A program made the translations under genes and the position numbers. From JAJDUF01 sp965238265 (GTDB lineage Bacteria > Chloroflexota > UBA11872 > UBA12225 > JAJDUF01): a DNA stretch of 64,000 bases. The stretch's first letter is position 1. The number at the start of each line of letters is the position of its first letter. The stretch spans positions 2,976,001 to 3,040,000 of the forward strand of contig OZ250185.1 of the NCBI GenBank assembly GCA_965238265.1. The letters are read 5' to 3'. Positions 15,953 through 24,229 of the stretch are shown piece by piece. The notes under the pieces were generated by a model, which saw only the letters and a list, made by a program, of their open reading frames with translations, had not been told where the DNA came from and ran no database searches.

Positions 15953-18540
15953 TCAGTCGTAGCGTACCGTGTCCCGCACGAGGATCATCGGCTCGGCCCA
16001 GCCGCCCCAGGCATAGGCGAGCGTCGTCACCGGTTCGGTGCGGAGCCGCAGTGTTACCGTCTGGCCAGCCAACGCTCCGAGATCAACCACCTCGTCGAGC
16101 CACCGGCGGTCGGCCGCCCGTTGCCGCGGCGCGACGTGCCGCTGGAAGAGCGCACTCCAGCCGGTCGGGGTCGCAACTTCCAGGAGAAAGCGCACACCAT
16201 GGGCCTCCGGCTGGTGCCACACTGCCGGATCCATCGCCAGCCCCGTTTGGAAGATCGCTCCTGGGGGCACCGTCACCTCGACCGTGAGCGTAGCTGGCGG
16301 GTGCATATACAACCAGCGCCGCTCCCGGTGGATGATTGGCCACCAGCGCCAGTCCTCGGGAACCAGCACCTGCCGCGCACGTTCCGCGTCCACAATCCGC
16401 AGCCAGCGGAGGTCAATGTACGATCCCAGGCTCGATCCCGCGGGCGAGGCGAGCGCCGCCTGACCCCGCTCCGCTGCCAGGGCAAAGTCCAAGACCACGC
16501 GGTTGTGGGCGGCCGACGCCGGCTGGTCCGGGCCAGCTACGTAACGCAGCGTCCGTGCGCCGATGACCAGAACCAACCCAGCCGCTCCGAGGAGCAGGAG
16601 AGACTGAAGTGCCAGCCACCAGGTCTGTGCCTGGCTCCAGTTTGGGGGCGTCCGGGCCAGGAGTGGGCGCCAGCGCCGCCCCACGACCAAGAGACTGCCG
16701 AGCACCACACCGGCGGCGATCAGGAGTGAGAGGCCCGTGCCCAATGCCCGCAGGGGGGTGGGACGCAACTCCAGGTGCAGACGATGGTGGCCCGGTGGCA
16801 CGTCTACCACGATGAAGCCCAGCTTGGCGTCCTGCTTGACGCTATGGGGCACGGTGCGGTGGGCGATGGGGGTACCATCCAGGTACACCTGCCAACCGGG
16901 AAAATCAATCGTATGGAAAGCCAGGACTGCCGGCGTTTCCGCCTGCACCCCCACCGTCGTCGCGGTGGGGCGCGCAAAGAGGCTGGTGATCTGAAGCCGG
17001 CCCGTGAGGGGGCGCACCAGCCCCCCGAGCCACGAGCGCTCCGGGACCAATGCCTCATACAGCCGCCGGCCACGAATCATCAGTCTCGAGCTCCAGCGGG
17101 CATACTCCACCGCCCGCGGCAGGTACTCCCCCAGGTCAGCAGTTCCATCCTCATATTTGCCCACTTCCGTCGCCCGCAGCTCGGCCGCCCCCAAGCGCCG
17201 GCCGGACTCGCCGAGCGCCGGCCACGGCTGCGTGACCACTCCGCGGAAGGCTGTCCCGATGAAGAGGCTGCTCAAGGCCACCACGATCAGCAGGTGCGCG
17301 CGGCTCGCTCGCGCCGCCCGGTCCGACCACAGCAGCCGGATGCCCCCGGCCGCGCCCAGCGCGAGCATGAGGGCCAGCGGCCCGTAGAGGCGCCAGGAGA
17401 ACTGGATGTCCCGCAGCAGCGGGAGGTGCGGCCATAGCGTTGCGGACCAGGTGGTCAGCAGGAACCAGCCGCCGATGGTCACGAGGCCGCAGCAGGCTAG
17501 GAGATAGAGATTGCGGCGGTCGCTGCGCCGTAGAGCTGCTACCAGGCCACCGACCACTCCGGCCCAGAGCACGAGCTGGGGCAGTAGGGGCTTGTGTGGC
17601 CCATTGAGCCAACCGGAGAAGGCCGGCGTCCAGCGCAAGTCAATCGGGCCGAAGCGGGTTCCGGTGTAGTCCGGCCACTGGTCACGGGAGACTATGCCGA
17701 GCGGATCAAATAACCACTCGCGGGGGTCGAGAGTGCCCTGATGCAGATACTCGATATGCACGAAGCCGCGTTCCCCCAAGGCTGGGAGCCAGAAGTACGC
17801 ACTGAGCGCAATACCCGTGAGGAGGGCGCCGAGCGAGGTACCGAGGGCCACCGGCATCTCGCTGGCGCCGCGCGTGTCGCTGAGGAGCAGGCAGAGCAGC
17901 CAAGCCAGCAGGAGGCCCACACCGAGAAACGCCGTGATGTTGTGCGTGAGCAGGAGGAGCGTGGTGAGGAGGGCAAGCAGCACCGCGCGGAGGTACGCCG
18001 GCCGGTGCCACAAGCGCCAGGCTGCCCAAAGTAGCCACGGCAGGAGACCAAGCGCCAGGGCTTCAGGGAGGTTGCCGCGAATATACAGGTTGTAGAGAAA
18101 AGGGTAGGGAGCGAGGGTGTAAGCCGCTGCCGCCAGGAAACCGGTCGCACTGGACGGCCAGAGCGCGCGGGCGAGGCTGAAGGCCCCGGTAGCGCCGGCA
18201 AAGACGGCTACTATGCCGACGGCTTGCAGTCCGCCATAGCGATCCAGTCCGAGGAAATGCCCCACGGCTGCCAGGTAGTAGGGGAGCGGCGGGACATAGT
18301 TGAAGACGGGGTACCGTACCCATAGCCCAGGTAGAGGTCCGGCGCCCAGCGCGGAAACCAGTCCCCGCGCCGGAGTAAGTCCGCAAAGACGTAGCTCCGC
18401 AAGAGATGGACCGGCCCGTCATGCGGCTCCCAGAGATTGAATGCGGGATTGGCCCACCACCAGCAGGCCAGGAGCACTAGCCCGACGAGAGTACTGCCGA
18501 CGGCAACGTGGCGCAAAGTAGGTAGCCAGGTAATATTCAT
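15953..18540 (-). pseudogene. Giant multi-pass membrane protein (PTPS-related/YfhO-like), frameshifted by a 5-bp duplication
   Basis: The N-terminus starts at the ATG at 18540 (a first TM helix, then WEPHDGPVHLLRSYVFADLL and RWAPDLYLGYGY). At 18311-18320 the plus strand reads GTACCGTACC, a tandem 5-bp duplication. Removing one unit joins LYLGYGY directly to PVFNYVPPLPYYLAAVGHFLG and the rest of the protein, giving about 860 residues. About ten TM helices fill the first half; the second half holds beta-rich domains (PAVLAFHTIDFPGWQVYLDG; a late lectin-like region). This layout is typical of large Chloroflexi membrane proteins annotated as PTPS-related or YfhO-like, possibly glycosyltransferases. 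As sequenced it would be cut at about residue 100. Confidence 0.8.
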
Positions 18541-18596
18541 CGCGCGCGCTCAACGCCGGCGGTATAGCCTGGATAATACCCTAAGGGGAGGACCAC
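18530..18596 (-). promoter_or_regulatory. Upstream repeat / possible shared promoter, copy 2
   Basis: Second copy of the repeat at 15797-15863, again spanning the first codons of a minus-strand gene and its upstream flank. The core GGTATAGCCTGGATAATACC is almost identical between the two. The similarity stops shortly after AGGGGAGGACC. No third copy is visible in the window. Confidence 0.45.
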
Positions 18597-18613
18597 TTTT
18601 ACCCCCCGGCCCC

Positions 18614-18640
18614 GGTCATTCCCGCTTTCGCGGGAATCCA
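18614..18640. repeat. Palindrome family A copy
   Basis: GTCATTCCCGCTTTCGCGGG then AATCCAG is the cleanest copy of the family A palindrome (perfect inverted repeat ATTCCCGC/GCGGGAAT with a TTTC-type centre). It lies in the divergent region between the giant membrane protein and the LarA-like gene. Confidence 0.75.
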
Positions 18641-18759
18641 GCGCGAGGCAGCACGCCCTCGCGCCCCTTCCCCGCCCACTCTGTTATAGTCGCAGGCGAC
18701 CGTCTGGAATAGGCCGACATGAGGGTGCGGCTGCGGGCCGGCAGCCGGGAGGAACAGCG

Positions 18760-20079
18760 ATGACGACACCTTCCTTGCTCGATCATGTGACGGAGCTGCA
18801 CGTCGAAGCGCCGCTGCCCACGATGTACCGGGTACGGCAGCACTTCGACGCGCCTGACGTCGGCGACATCGCGGCGGCGGTGGCCCGCCAACTCACCGCG
18901 TTGGACGGACGGATTCAGGCCGGGATGCGGGTGGGTGTCACGGCCGGCAGCCGCGGCCTCGCCAACATTCCGGTCATTCTGCGCGCCGTGGGGAACGAGA
19001 TTCGGCAGCGGGGCGGGCACCCGTTCATCATTCCGGCCATGGGCAGCCACGGTGGCGCGACGGCCGAGGGACAGGAGGAGGTGCTGGCCTCGTATGGGAT
19101 CACCGAGCGGACCACCGCCATGCCCATTGTCTCGGCGATGGACGTGCGGCAGATCGGGCAGCTCCCGGACGGCCCCCCGGTGTACATGAGCACGACCGCG
19201 CTGGAGGCCGACGCGCTGCTCATCGTCGGACGGGTGAAGCCGCACACCGATTTCCGCGCCGACATCGAGAGCGGCCTGGCTAAGATCATGACCATCGGCT
19301 TGGGCAAGCATCGCGGCGCGCAGATGATCCATTCCTACGGCACCGTGGGCCTGAGCCGCTCGCTACCATTGGCGTCACAACTGATGGTGCGCCACGCCAA
19401 CGTGCTCGGCGGCCTGGCAATTCTGGAGAATGCCTATGACCACACCGCCAAGCTGGAGTTTGTCGAGGCGGCCGGGATTGGCGGTCCGCACGAGACCCGC
19501 CTGCTGACGGAGGCCCGCTCCCTCATGGCCTCCCTGCCCTTCGACGAGCTGGACGTGCTCGTCGTCCAGGAGATGGGGAAGAACATCAGCGGTACGGGCA
19601 TGGACACGAACATCATCGGGCGGATGATGATTGACAACGTGGCCGAGTTCGAGCGTCCGCGCATCCGCATCGTCACCGTCCTCGACCTGACCGACGAGGC
19701 GCACGGCAACGGCGCCGGGATCGGACTTGCCGACCTGCTGTCGCGCCGCGCGGTCGAGAAGCTGGACTTACGCGCCACCTATATCAATGGCTTCACGTCG
19801 GGCATCGGGGGCGTACAGCGCATCAAGCTGCCGGCGTTCCTGCCCACCGATCTCGACACGATTGCCGCCGGCATCCTCTGTTGTGGACGCGGCGATCCGC
19901 AGAATGCACGGGTGGTCGTCATCCGCAACACGCTGGAGTTGAGCGACCTCCACATCTCCGCCTCGCTCCTCGACGCAGCCCAGGCACATCCCCGCCTCGA
20001 CATCATCAGCGACGGCGCCAAGCTCCCCTTCGACGAGGCCGGCGCCCTCAACCTCTGGGCCGTCCCGGTCCACGCCTGA
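18760..20079 (+). CDS. LarA-like (lactate racemase N-domain / DUF2088) protein
   Basis: 439 residues. The segment VGRVKPHTDFRADIESGLAKI corresponds to the conserved G-R-(I/V)-x-P-H-x-x-x-x-x-x-G-G region of the LarA superfamily, and IIPAMGSHGGATAEGQEEVL to its earlier P-A-x-G-(S/T)-H motif. LarA proteins are nickel-pincer enzymes that racemise or epimerise alpha-hydroxy acids; many relatives lack proof of that cofactor. No larB, larC or larE gene for pincer synthesis is in the window. The ATG at 18760 follows GAGGAACAGCG. The end overlaps the converging NUDIX gene by about 30 bases. Confidence 0.8.
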   Translation: MTTPSLLDHVTELHVEAPLPTMYRVRQHFDAPDVGDIAAAVARQLTALDGRIQAGMRVGVTAGSRGLANIPVILRAVGNEIRQRGGHPFIIPAMGSHGGATAEGQEEVLASYGITERTTAMPIVSAMDVRQIGQLPDGPPVYMSTTALEADALLIVGRVKPHTDFRADIESGLAKIMTIGLGKHRGAQMIHSYGTVGLSRSLPLASQLMVRHANVLGGLAILENAYDHTAKLEFVEAAGIGGPHETRLLTEARSLMASLPFDELDVLVVQEMGKNISGTGMDTNIIGRMMIDNVAEFERPRIRIVTVLDLTDEAHGNGAGIGLADLLSRRAVEKLDLRATYINGFTSGIGGVQRIKLPAFLPTDLDTIAAGILCCGRGDPQNARVVVIRNTLELSDLHISASLLDAAQAHPRLDIISDGAKLPFDEAGALNLWAVPVHA

Positions 20080-20671
20080 GCGCCTCCTGGTGTGCGCCGG
20101 CCGTCGCGGCCAGTCCTTGTACGGCCGCGACGGTCTCGTCGGTGAGGTAGACGCGGTAGCGGAGGAGCGGACGCCGGGTGGCGAGCAACACGTCGCGGAT
20201 ACGGCCCTGTAGCTCTGCCAACGTGGCATAGGTGGCCCTGGCGATCTCGTGGCGATCAATGGGATCGAGCTGCCCCCCAACCCGTCGCGCCGTGAACACG
20301 TGGCTGACCCACGGCTGCGTGCGGTGGCCCTCGGTAAAGACCGCCTCGATACGCAGCACGTAGCGCTCTAGCACAACATCAAGACCGGTTTCCTCTTTGG
20401 CCTCGCGGCGGGCGCCGCGCTCCAACGCCTCGCCCGGCTCCAGCCCGCCGCTGGGTGCCCGGAAGCCGCCGGGCGGAAACGAGTGCTTGGCGATCAAAGT
20501 GAGCCGGTCGCCGGCAAAGATAAACATGGTGATGTCATGGCTGCGGCCGTGCTTGCGGCTGCCCAGCACCATGTCCATCTCGCCGCGCGAGATCGTCTGC
20601 TCCCGCTCCCGCACGATGGGAGCGCCATAGCGCCGCTCCCACTCCCGCACACTGGCCGCAGCAATGAACAC
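20048..20671 (-). CDS. NUDIX hydrolase
   Basis: 207 residues with a full Nudix box, GLEPGEALERGARREAKEET followed by GLD (G-x5-E-x7-R-E-x-x-E-E-x-G-x), at about residues 77-99. It cleaves a nucleoside diphosphate linked to another group, with Mg or Mn held by the REAKEE glutamates. The N-terminal segment (REREQTISRGEMDMVLGSRKHGRSHDITMFIF) suggests it acts on a larger substrate, but which one cannot be told. Convergent overlap with the LarA-like gene. Confidence 0.9.
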   Translation of the reverse strand: MFIAAASVREWERRYGAPIVREREQTISRGEMDMVLGSRKHGRSHDITMFIFAGDRLTLIAKHSFPPGGFRAPSGGLEPGEALERGARREAKEETGLDVVLERYVLRIEAVFTEGHRTQPWVSHVFTARRVGGQLDPIDRHEIARATYATLAELQGRIRDVLLATRRPLLRYRVYLTDETVAAVQGLAATAGAHQEALRRGPGRPRG

Positions 20672-20774
20672 GGGTAGATTGTACCCGGCGCTGGTGGTTG
20701 GCGTGAGCTACGACGCGAGACGCCGTCGCAGCCGGCCGGAAACGGCTGGAGTGGGGCGCGAAGTGCCCCGCAAT

Positions 20775-20800
20775 TGAACAATCCTCGGTCTTGCCACGTC
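20775..20800 (+). promoter_or_regulatory. Candidate ECF-type autoregulatory promoter
   Basis: TGAAC (20775-20779), a 17-base spacer and CGTC (20797-20800) fit the general ECF sigma promoter pattern (GAAC at -35, CGTC at -10, spacer 16-17). It stands 24 bases before the start of the ECF sigma gene, giving a short leader with the ribosome site GGGAGGTGG. ECF sigma factors often activate their own genes. Short motifs like this occur by chance, so this is a suggestion. Confidence 0.35.
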
Positions 20801-20823
20801 AGTAGGGTGAAGGGAGGTGGTAG

Positions 20824-21498
20824 GTGCCCGATCCCTCCGAACAGGAGCTGCTGCGGCTGGCCAGAAAGGGCAAGCGCGCCGCGTTCGGCCGGCTGCAGCA
20901 GCGCCTCGAAGGGCCGGTGCGGCGTTTTGTGCAGCGGCTAGTCGGGCAAGACTATGACGCGGACGACGTTGTGCAGGATGCGTTTATCGCGCTCTATATC
21001 CATCTCAAGGACCTGCGGTCTGTCAGCAAGCTACGTCCCTTTCTGTTCCGCATCGCCCGCAATCGCTGCTACGACGAGCTGCGGCGCCAGAGACGCTTCG
21101 GGCGCGTGCCGCTGACAGATGAATTGGCCACAGCCGACGCGGTGCTGCATGCAGCTACGGCTGCAGCGGAACAGCCTGACCGGGTGGCAGAGTGGGTCTG
21201 GCTCCTGGCCGAGGTCCGGCGGGCAATTGACCGCCTTCCCGAGCTACAGCGCCAGGCGATGATCCTGTACGTCGAGGAGGGGTGGACCTATGCGGAGATA
21301 GCGGAAGCGATGAGCACAAGCATTGGCACGGTCAAGTCGCGCATTCATCACGCCCGGCGTAAGCTGCGCCGACTGCTCAAACCGGAGACGTTAGCAGCTT
21401 TGGGGGTGGCTGCGCCGCAGCAGCGCCACGCGAGCAAGACGAGGCCCACAGATCCGCTGACCGCTAAAGCCAAGAAGGGAGGACACAGTGGCTGCTGA
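20824..21498 (+). CDS. ECF-subfamily RNA polymerase sigma factor
   Basis: 224 residues from a GTG at 20824 preceded by AGGGAGGTGG. Region 2 is clear (DYDADDVVQDAFIALYIHL ... LRPFLFRIARNRCYDELRRQ), recognising the -10 element. Region 4 follows (IDRLPELQRQAMILYVEEGW, TYAEIAEAMSTSIGTVKSRI) with its helix-turn-helix, recognising -35. A basic tail of ~35 residues follows region 4. No obvious membrane anti-sigma factor is next to it; the overlapping downstream gene encodes a soluble acidic protein that may be its regulator. A GAAC-N17-CGTC site just upstream suggests autoregulation. Confidence 0.9.
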   Translation: MPDPSEQELLRLARKGKRAAFGRLQQRLEGPVRRFVQRLVGQDYDADDVVQDAFIALYIHLKDLRSVSKLRPFLFRIARNRCYDELRRQRRFGRVPLTDELATADAVLHAATAAAEQPDRVAEWVWLLAEVRRAIDRLPELQRQAMILYVEEGWTYAEIAEAMSTSIGTVKSRIHHARRKLRRLLKPETLAALGVAAPQQRHASKTRPTDPLTAKAKKGGHSGC

Positions 21499-22066
21499 GA
21501 GCAGTGACACCCAGCATCCCCTCAGCGTGCCGGGTCGAGGGGCGCTGGCCGAGTTAGGGACAGCAAATCTGGCGCCAACAGACAGCAATAAGGAGGCGAC
21601 TGTGACAGGGTTAGGTGGTGATACGTTGCGCGCTGCGATGCGTTTCGTGCCGGTGGCCCGTGCCCTCAAAGCAGACCTGGAGGAGAGCATCCACACGGAA
21701 AACTATCAGGGCATAGGCGATGTGGCACTCCGCAGCTTCAGGAACGTTCAGACCAGCATTGGGCAGATCACTGGTGATGCCTTCATTGCTACTCTTGGCT
21801 CTGACCTGCCCGATGATGCCAGCGATAAAGAGAAGGTCTGGCAAGCCCTGCTCGCCGTAGATCAGCTGGTTGCCTACCTCGGCCCACAGGCCGGATTTCC
21901 GAGCGAGAGCCAGGTGGTACAAGACAGGAGATTCCAGAATTACAAGCCCATCACCATCGGCAATGTCACGGGGGCCAAAGCAGACAAGATCATCGAGCAG
22001 ATCAGCAAGCGAGTCCAGGGCGATGAGGAGCCGGAAGAAGAGGATGACGAGGAGGCCGAGTCGTAG
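21488..22066 (+). CDS. Acidic soluble protein, translationally coupled to the sigma factor gene
   Basis: 192 residues from a GTG at 21488 that overlaps the sigma gene by 11 bases and has GGGAGGACACA before it. A second, in-frame GTG at 21602 is preceded by an equally strong AAGGAGGCGACT and would give 154 residues starting MTGLGGDTLRAAMRF. The first 38 residues look disordered, so the shorter form may be the main product, or both may be made. The middle is helical and the tail is strongly acidic (VQGDEEPEEEDDEEAES). No family recognised, no TM helix. Its position suggests a partner or effector of the sigma factor. Confidence 0.65.
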   Translation: MAAESSDTQHPLSVPGRGALAELGTANLAPTDSNKEATVTGLGGDTLRAAMRFVPVARALKADLEESIHTENYQGIGDVALRSFRNVQTSIGQITGDAFIATLGSDLPDDASDKEKVWQALLAVDQLVAYLGPQAGFPSESQVVQDRRFQNYKPITIGNVTGAKADKIIEQISKRVQGDEEPEEEDDEEAES

Positions 22067-22255
22067 CGGTTAGCGCCGCACCCCCCGGCCCCCCTCTCCA
22101 GCACCAGCGGGGGAGGCCGCCGGAGACGGATGGGGGGTGAGATGCTATCCTTACGAGGGCGAGCGGCCAGTGGTATTACGCTCGTGGAGTGGGGCAGGGC
22201 AATCGGCGGGACCGCGCACCCGCTGGAGCCTCAGCACCTTGCCCATACAACGGCG

Positions 22256-23476
22256 ATGAGCAATGGGCATACACGGCCAAACGTGCTGGTCATCGGTGCC
22301 CAGCCGCGCGACCATCATGCCCTCGCCGCGGTGGACGGCTATCAGTTCCACTTCCTCGATCTGGATTACAGCGCCCGTTTCAATCGGTTCAACGTCAATC
22401 TCCTGGCCTACTTGGACGAGGCGCGTCGCTACATCGAGGCACACGATATTGCTGGACTGTACTACAGTTTTGATCTCTCCTCACTCCTCGCCGCTGTGCT
22501 CTGCGCCGAGTACGGCCTGCCGGGACCCAGCCTTGCGGCTACCTTTACTGCCTACTATAAGCTCTATACGCGCCTGTTCACGGGATCGGTGCCGCAGCCG
22601 CGCGTGTGCCGACTGGGCGACGCGCTGACCGACTGGCCGCCCTACCCCTTCTACATCAAGGCGCCTTGCTCGGCCGCCGGGGTGCTCGGGTTCACGATCC
22701 GCAGCGACGCTGACCTGGCACAGGCCATGCACATCGTCGAGCGCGAGCTGCCGGCGATGAATGCGCCGCTCTTCCCCTTCTATCGGCGGCACCTTGACCT
22801 GGAAGCCTTCCCACTGGCGTTGGAGCACGTCTTCCTCGTCGAGGACTGTGTATCCGCCAAGCAGATGACGCTGGAGGGCTTTGTCCGGCAAGGCGAGGTG
22901 CATTTCACGGCAGCCACAGATACCAATAGGTTTCCGAATTCGCCGCTGATTGATAACTTTTCGCTCCCTTCTCGTATCCCTGAGCACACGTTAGCGCGCA
23001 TCCGGGCACAGGCGCAGCGGGACATCGCGCAGATCGGACTGGACAACAGCTTCTTCAACGTCGAGTACTGGTACGGTGATGATGAAATCAAGCTCATCGA
23101 GATCAATGCCCGCGCAGCAACGACCTTTTATAACCTGTACCGCCGGGTGCTTGGCTACGATGTCTACCAGGCGGGCGTTGAGCTGTGTCTGGGCCAGCGA
23201 CCCGCCGTGCGCTGCACAGCGGAGGGCGTGGGTGGACAGTTCAACGTGATCACCACCCAAGAGGGGAACTCCAGCGACCTCTTCGATTACGACGTGCATA
23301 TCCCCTTCTTCACCGATCTCTTCATCAAGTCCGGAACCCCCATCCGGCAGCTCAGTGAGTACGGAATCGTGATCGCCCAGATTGAGCTTTTGGGAGACAC
23401 GTTTGCGGAGATCGGGGCCACGGCCAACGCCTACCGCCGGCGCCTGCTGAAACGAGACGCGGTCGGGACCTCCTGA
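22256..23476 (+). CDS. ATP-grasp domain protein (carboxylate-amine ligase type)
   Basis: 406 residues from the ATG at 22256 (MSNGHTRPNVLVIGA); the frame is open to 22130 but the added residues overlap repeat DNA. Segments typical of ATP-grasp enzymes are visible: PFYIKAPCSAAGVLGF as the ATP-binding lysine strand, and FFNVEYWYGDDEIKLIEINARAA with the metal-binding E-x-N pattern. These enzymes ligate a carboxylate to an amine or thiol using ATP in the cytoplasm. It stands alone between repeat blocks, so no pathway is suggested. The substrate is unknown. Confidence 0.8.
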   Translation: MSNGHTRPNVLVIGAQPRDHHALAAVDGYQFHFLDLDYSARFNRFNVNLLAYLDEARRYIEAHDIAGLYYSFDLSSLLAAVLCAEYGLPGPSLAATFTAYYKLYTRLFTGSVPQPRVCRLGDALTDWPPYPFYIKAPCSAAGVLGFTIRSDADLAQAMHIVERELPAMNAPLFPFYRRHLDLEAFPLALEHVFLVEDCVSAKQMTLEGFVRQGEVHFTAATDTNRFPNSPLIDNFSLPSRIPEHTLARIRAQAQRDIAQIGLDNSFFNVEYWYGDDEIKLIEINARAATTFYNLYRRVLGYDVYQAGVELCLGQRPAVRCTAEGVGGQFNVITTQEGNSSDLFDYDVHIPFFTDLFIKSGTPIRQLSEYGIVIAQIELLGDTFAEIGATANAYRRRLLKRDAVGTS

Positions 23477-23788
23477 GGAACCCGCACAAGGGTAGGTTTT
23501 TCGGCGGGAGGTGGGTTGTGGACCTAACCCCCGGCCCCTTCCCTCTAGGGCAGGGGAGTCCACGCGGCGACCGGCCGCCGTTTCCTGCTAGGGAAGGCGG
23601 CCAGCACGACGGACTTCAGCCCCTTCCCTTCAGGGAGGGGGTTGGGGGTAGGTGCGTCTCTCCACACGAAAACCTACCCCTGTCAGGGCCGGGGGGTTAT
23701 GAGCGCCGCGGGAGTCCGTTAACGCAGTGGAGGGGCCAACCGGCCGGTTGCCCCTCCGTCCGCCGCGCGTTGCTCCTGAGTATTGCTG
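23477..23788. repeat. 312-base gene-free stretch filled by repeats
   Basis: Between the ATP-grasp gene and thioredoxin lie several GC-rich inverted blocks: GGGTAGGTTTT near 23490 is mirrored by AAAACCTACCCC at 23669-23681, and CCCCTTCCCTCTAGGGCAGGGG sits beside a second CCCCTTCCCTTCAGGGAGGGG. The outer pair forms a long inverted repeat enclosing the block. I see no coding frame with protein character here. Confidence 0.5.
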
Positions 23789-24124
23789 CTACGCAGCACC
23801 GTCCAGAACGCTGTCCAGCTCGCGCTTGAGCTCGCTCTTGCGCCGGACGCCGAGCAGCCGGTTGACCTCTTTGCCGCCGTTGAAGAACAACAGGGCCGGG
23901 ATCGCCATAATCCCGTACTGGCCGGCGGTGGTAGCGTTCTCATCCGTGTTGAGCTTCACGAACTTGACCCGACCGTCGTACTCCTCCGCTAGCTCGTCGA
24001 GGGTTGGGGCGATCATCCGGCAGGGACCGCACCAGGGCGCCCAGAAGTCAACGAGCACCGGCTCGGCGGCTTGGAGCACATCGCTCTCGAAGGTTGCGTC
24101 CGTGACGGCCATGGCTGAGGACAT
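23789..24124 (-). CDS. trxA: Thioredoxin
   Basis: 111 residues from the ATG at 24124, which has a clear AAGGAG eight bases upstream; longer starts lack one. The active site WCGPC is in VDFWAPWCGPCRMIAP, and the cis-Pro loop is IMAIPALLFF (the family consensus has P-T; here P-A). It is a cytoplasmic disulfide reductase fed by thioredoxin reductase. No reductase gene is in the window. It lies about 100 bases before the end of the repeat region and is followed by nothing on the same strand. Confidence 0.95.
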   Translation of the reverse strand: MSSAMAVTDATFESDVLQAAEPVLVDFWAPWCGPCRMIAPTLDELAEEYDGRVKFVKLNTDENATTAGQYGIMAIPALLFFNGGKEVNRLLGVRRKSELKRELDSVLDGAA

Positions 24125-24229
24125 AGCAATTCTCCTTGTCGTAGGCGGTAGCTTGGGCAGTGACGACCTCGTGCGAGGCGTCTCAGCGCATACATCTACT
24201 ATGCAGCACAAAGGATAGCACGTTGCACG

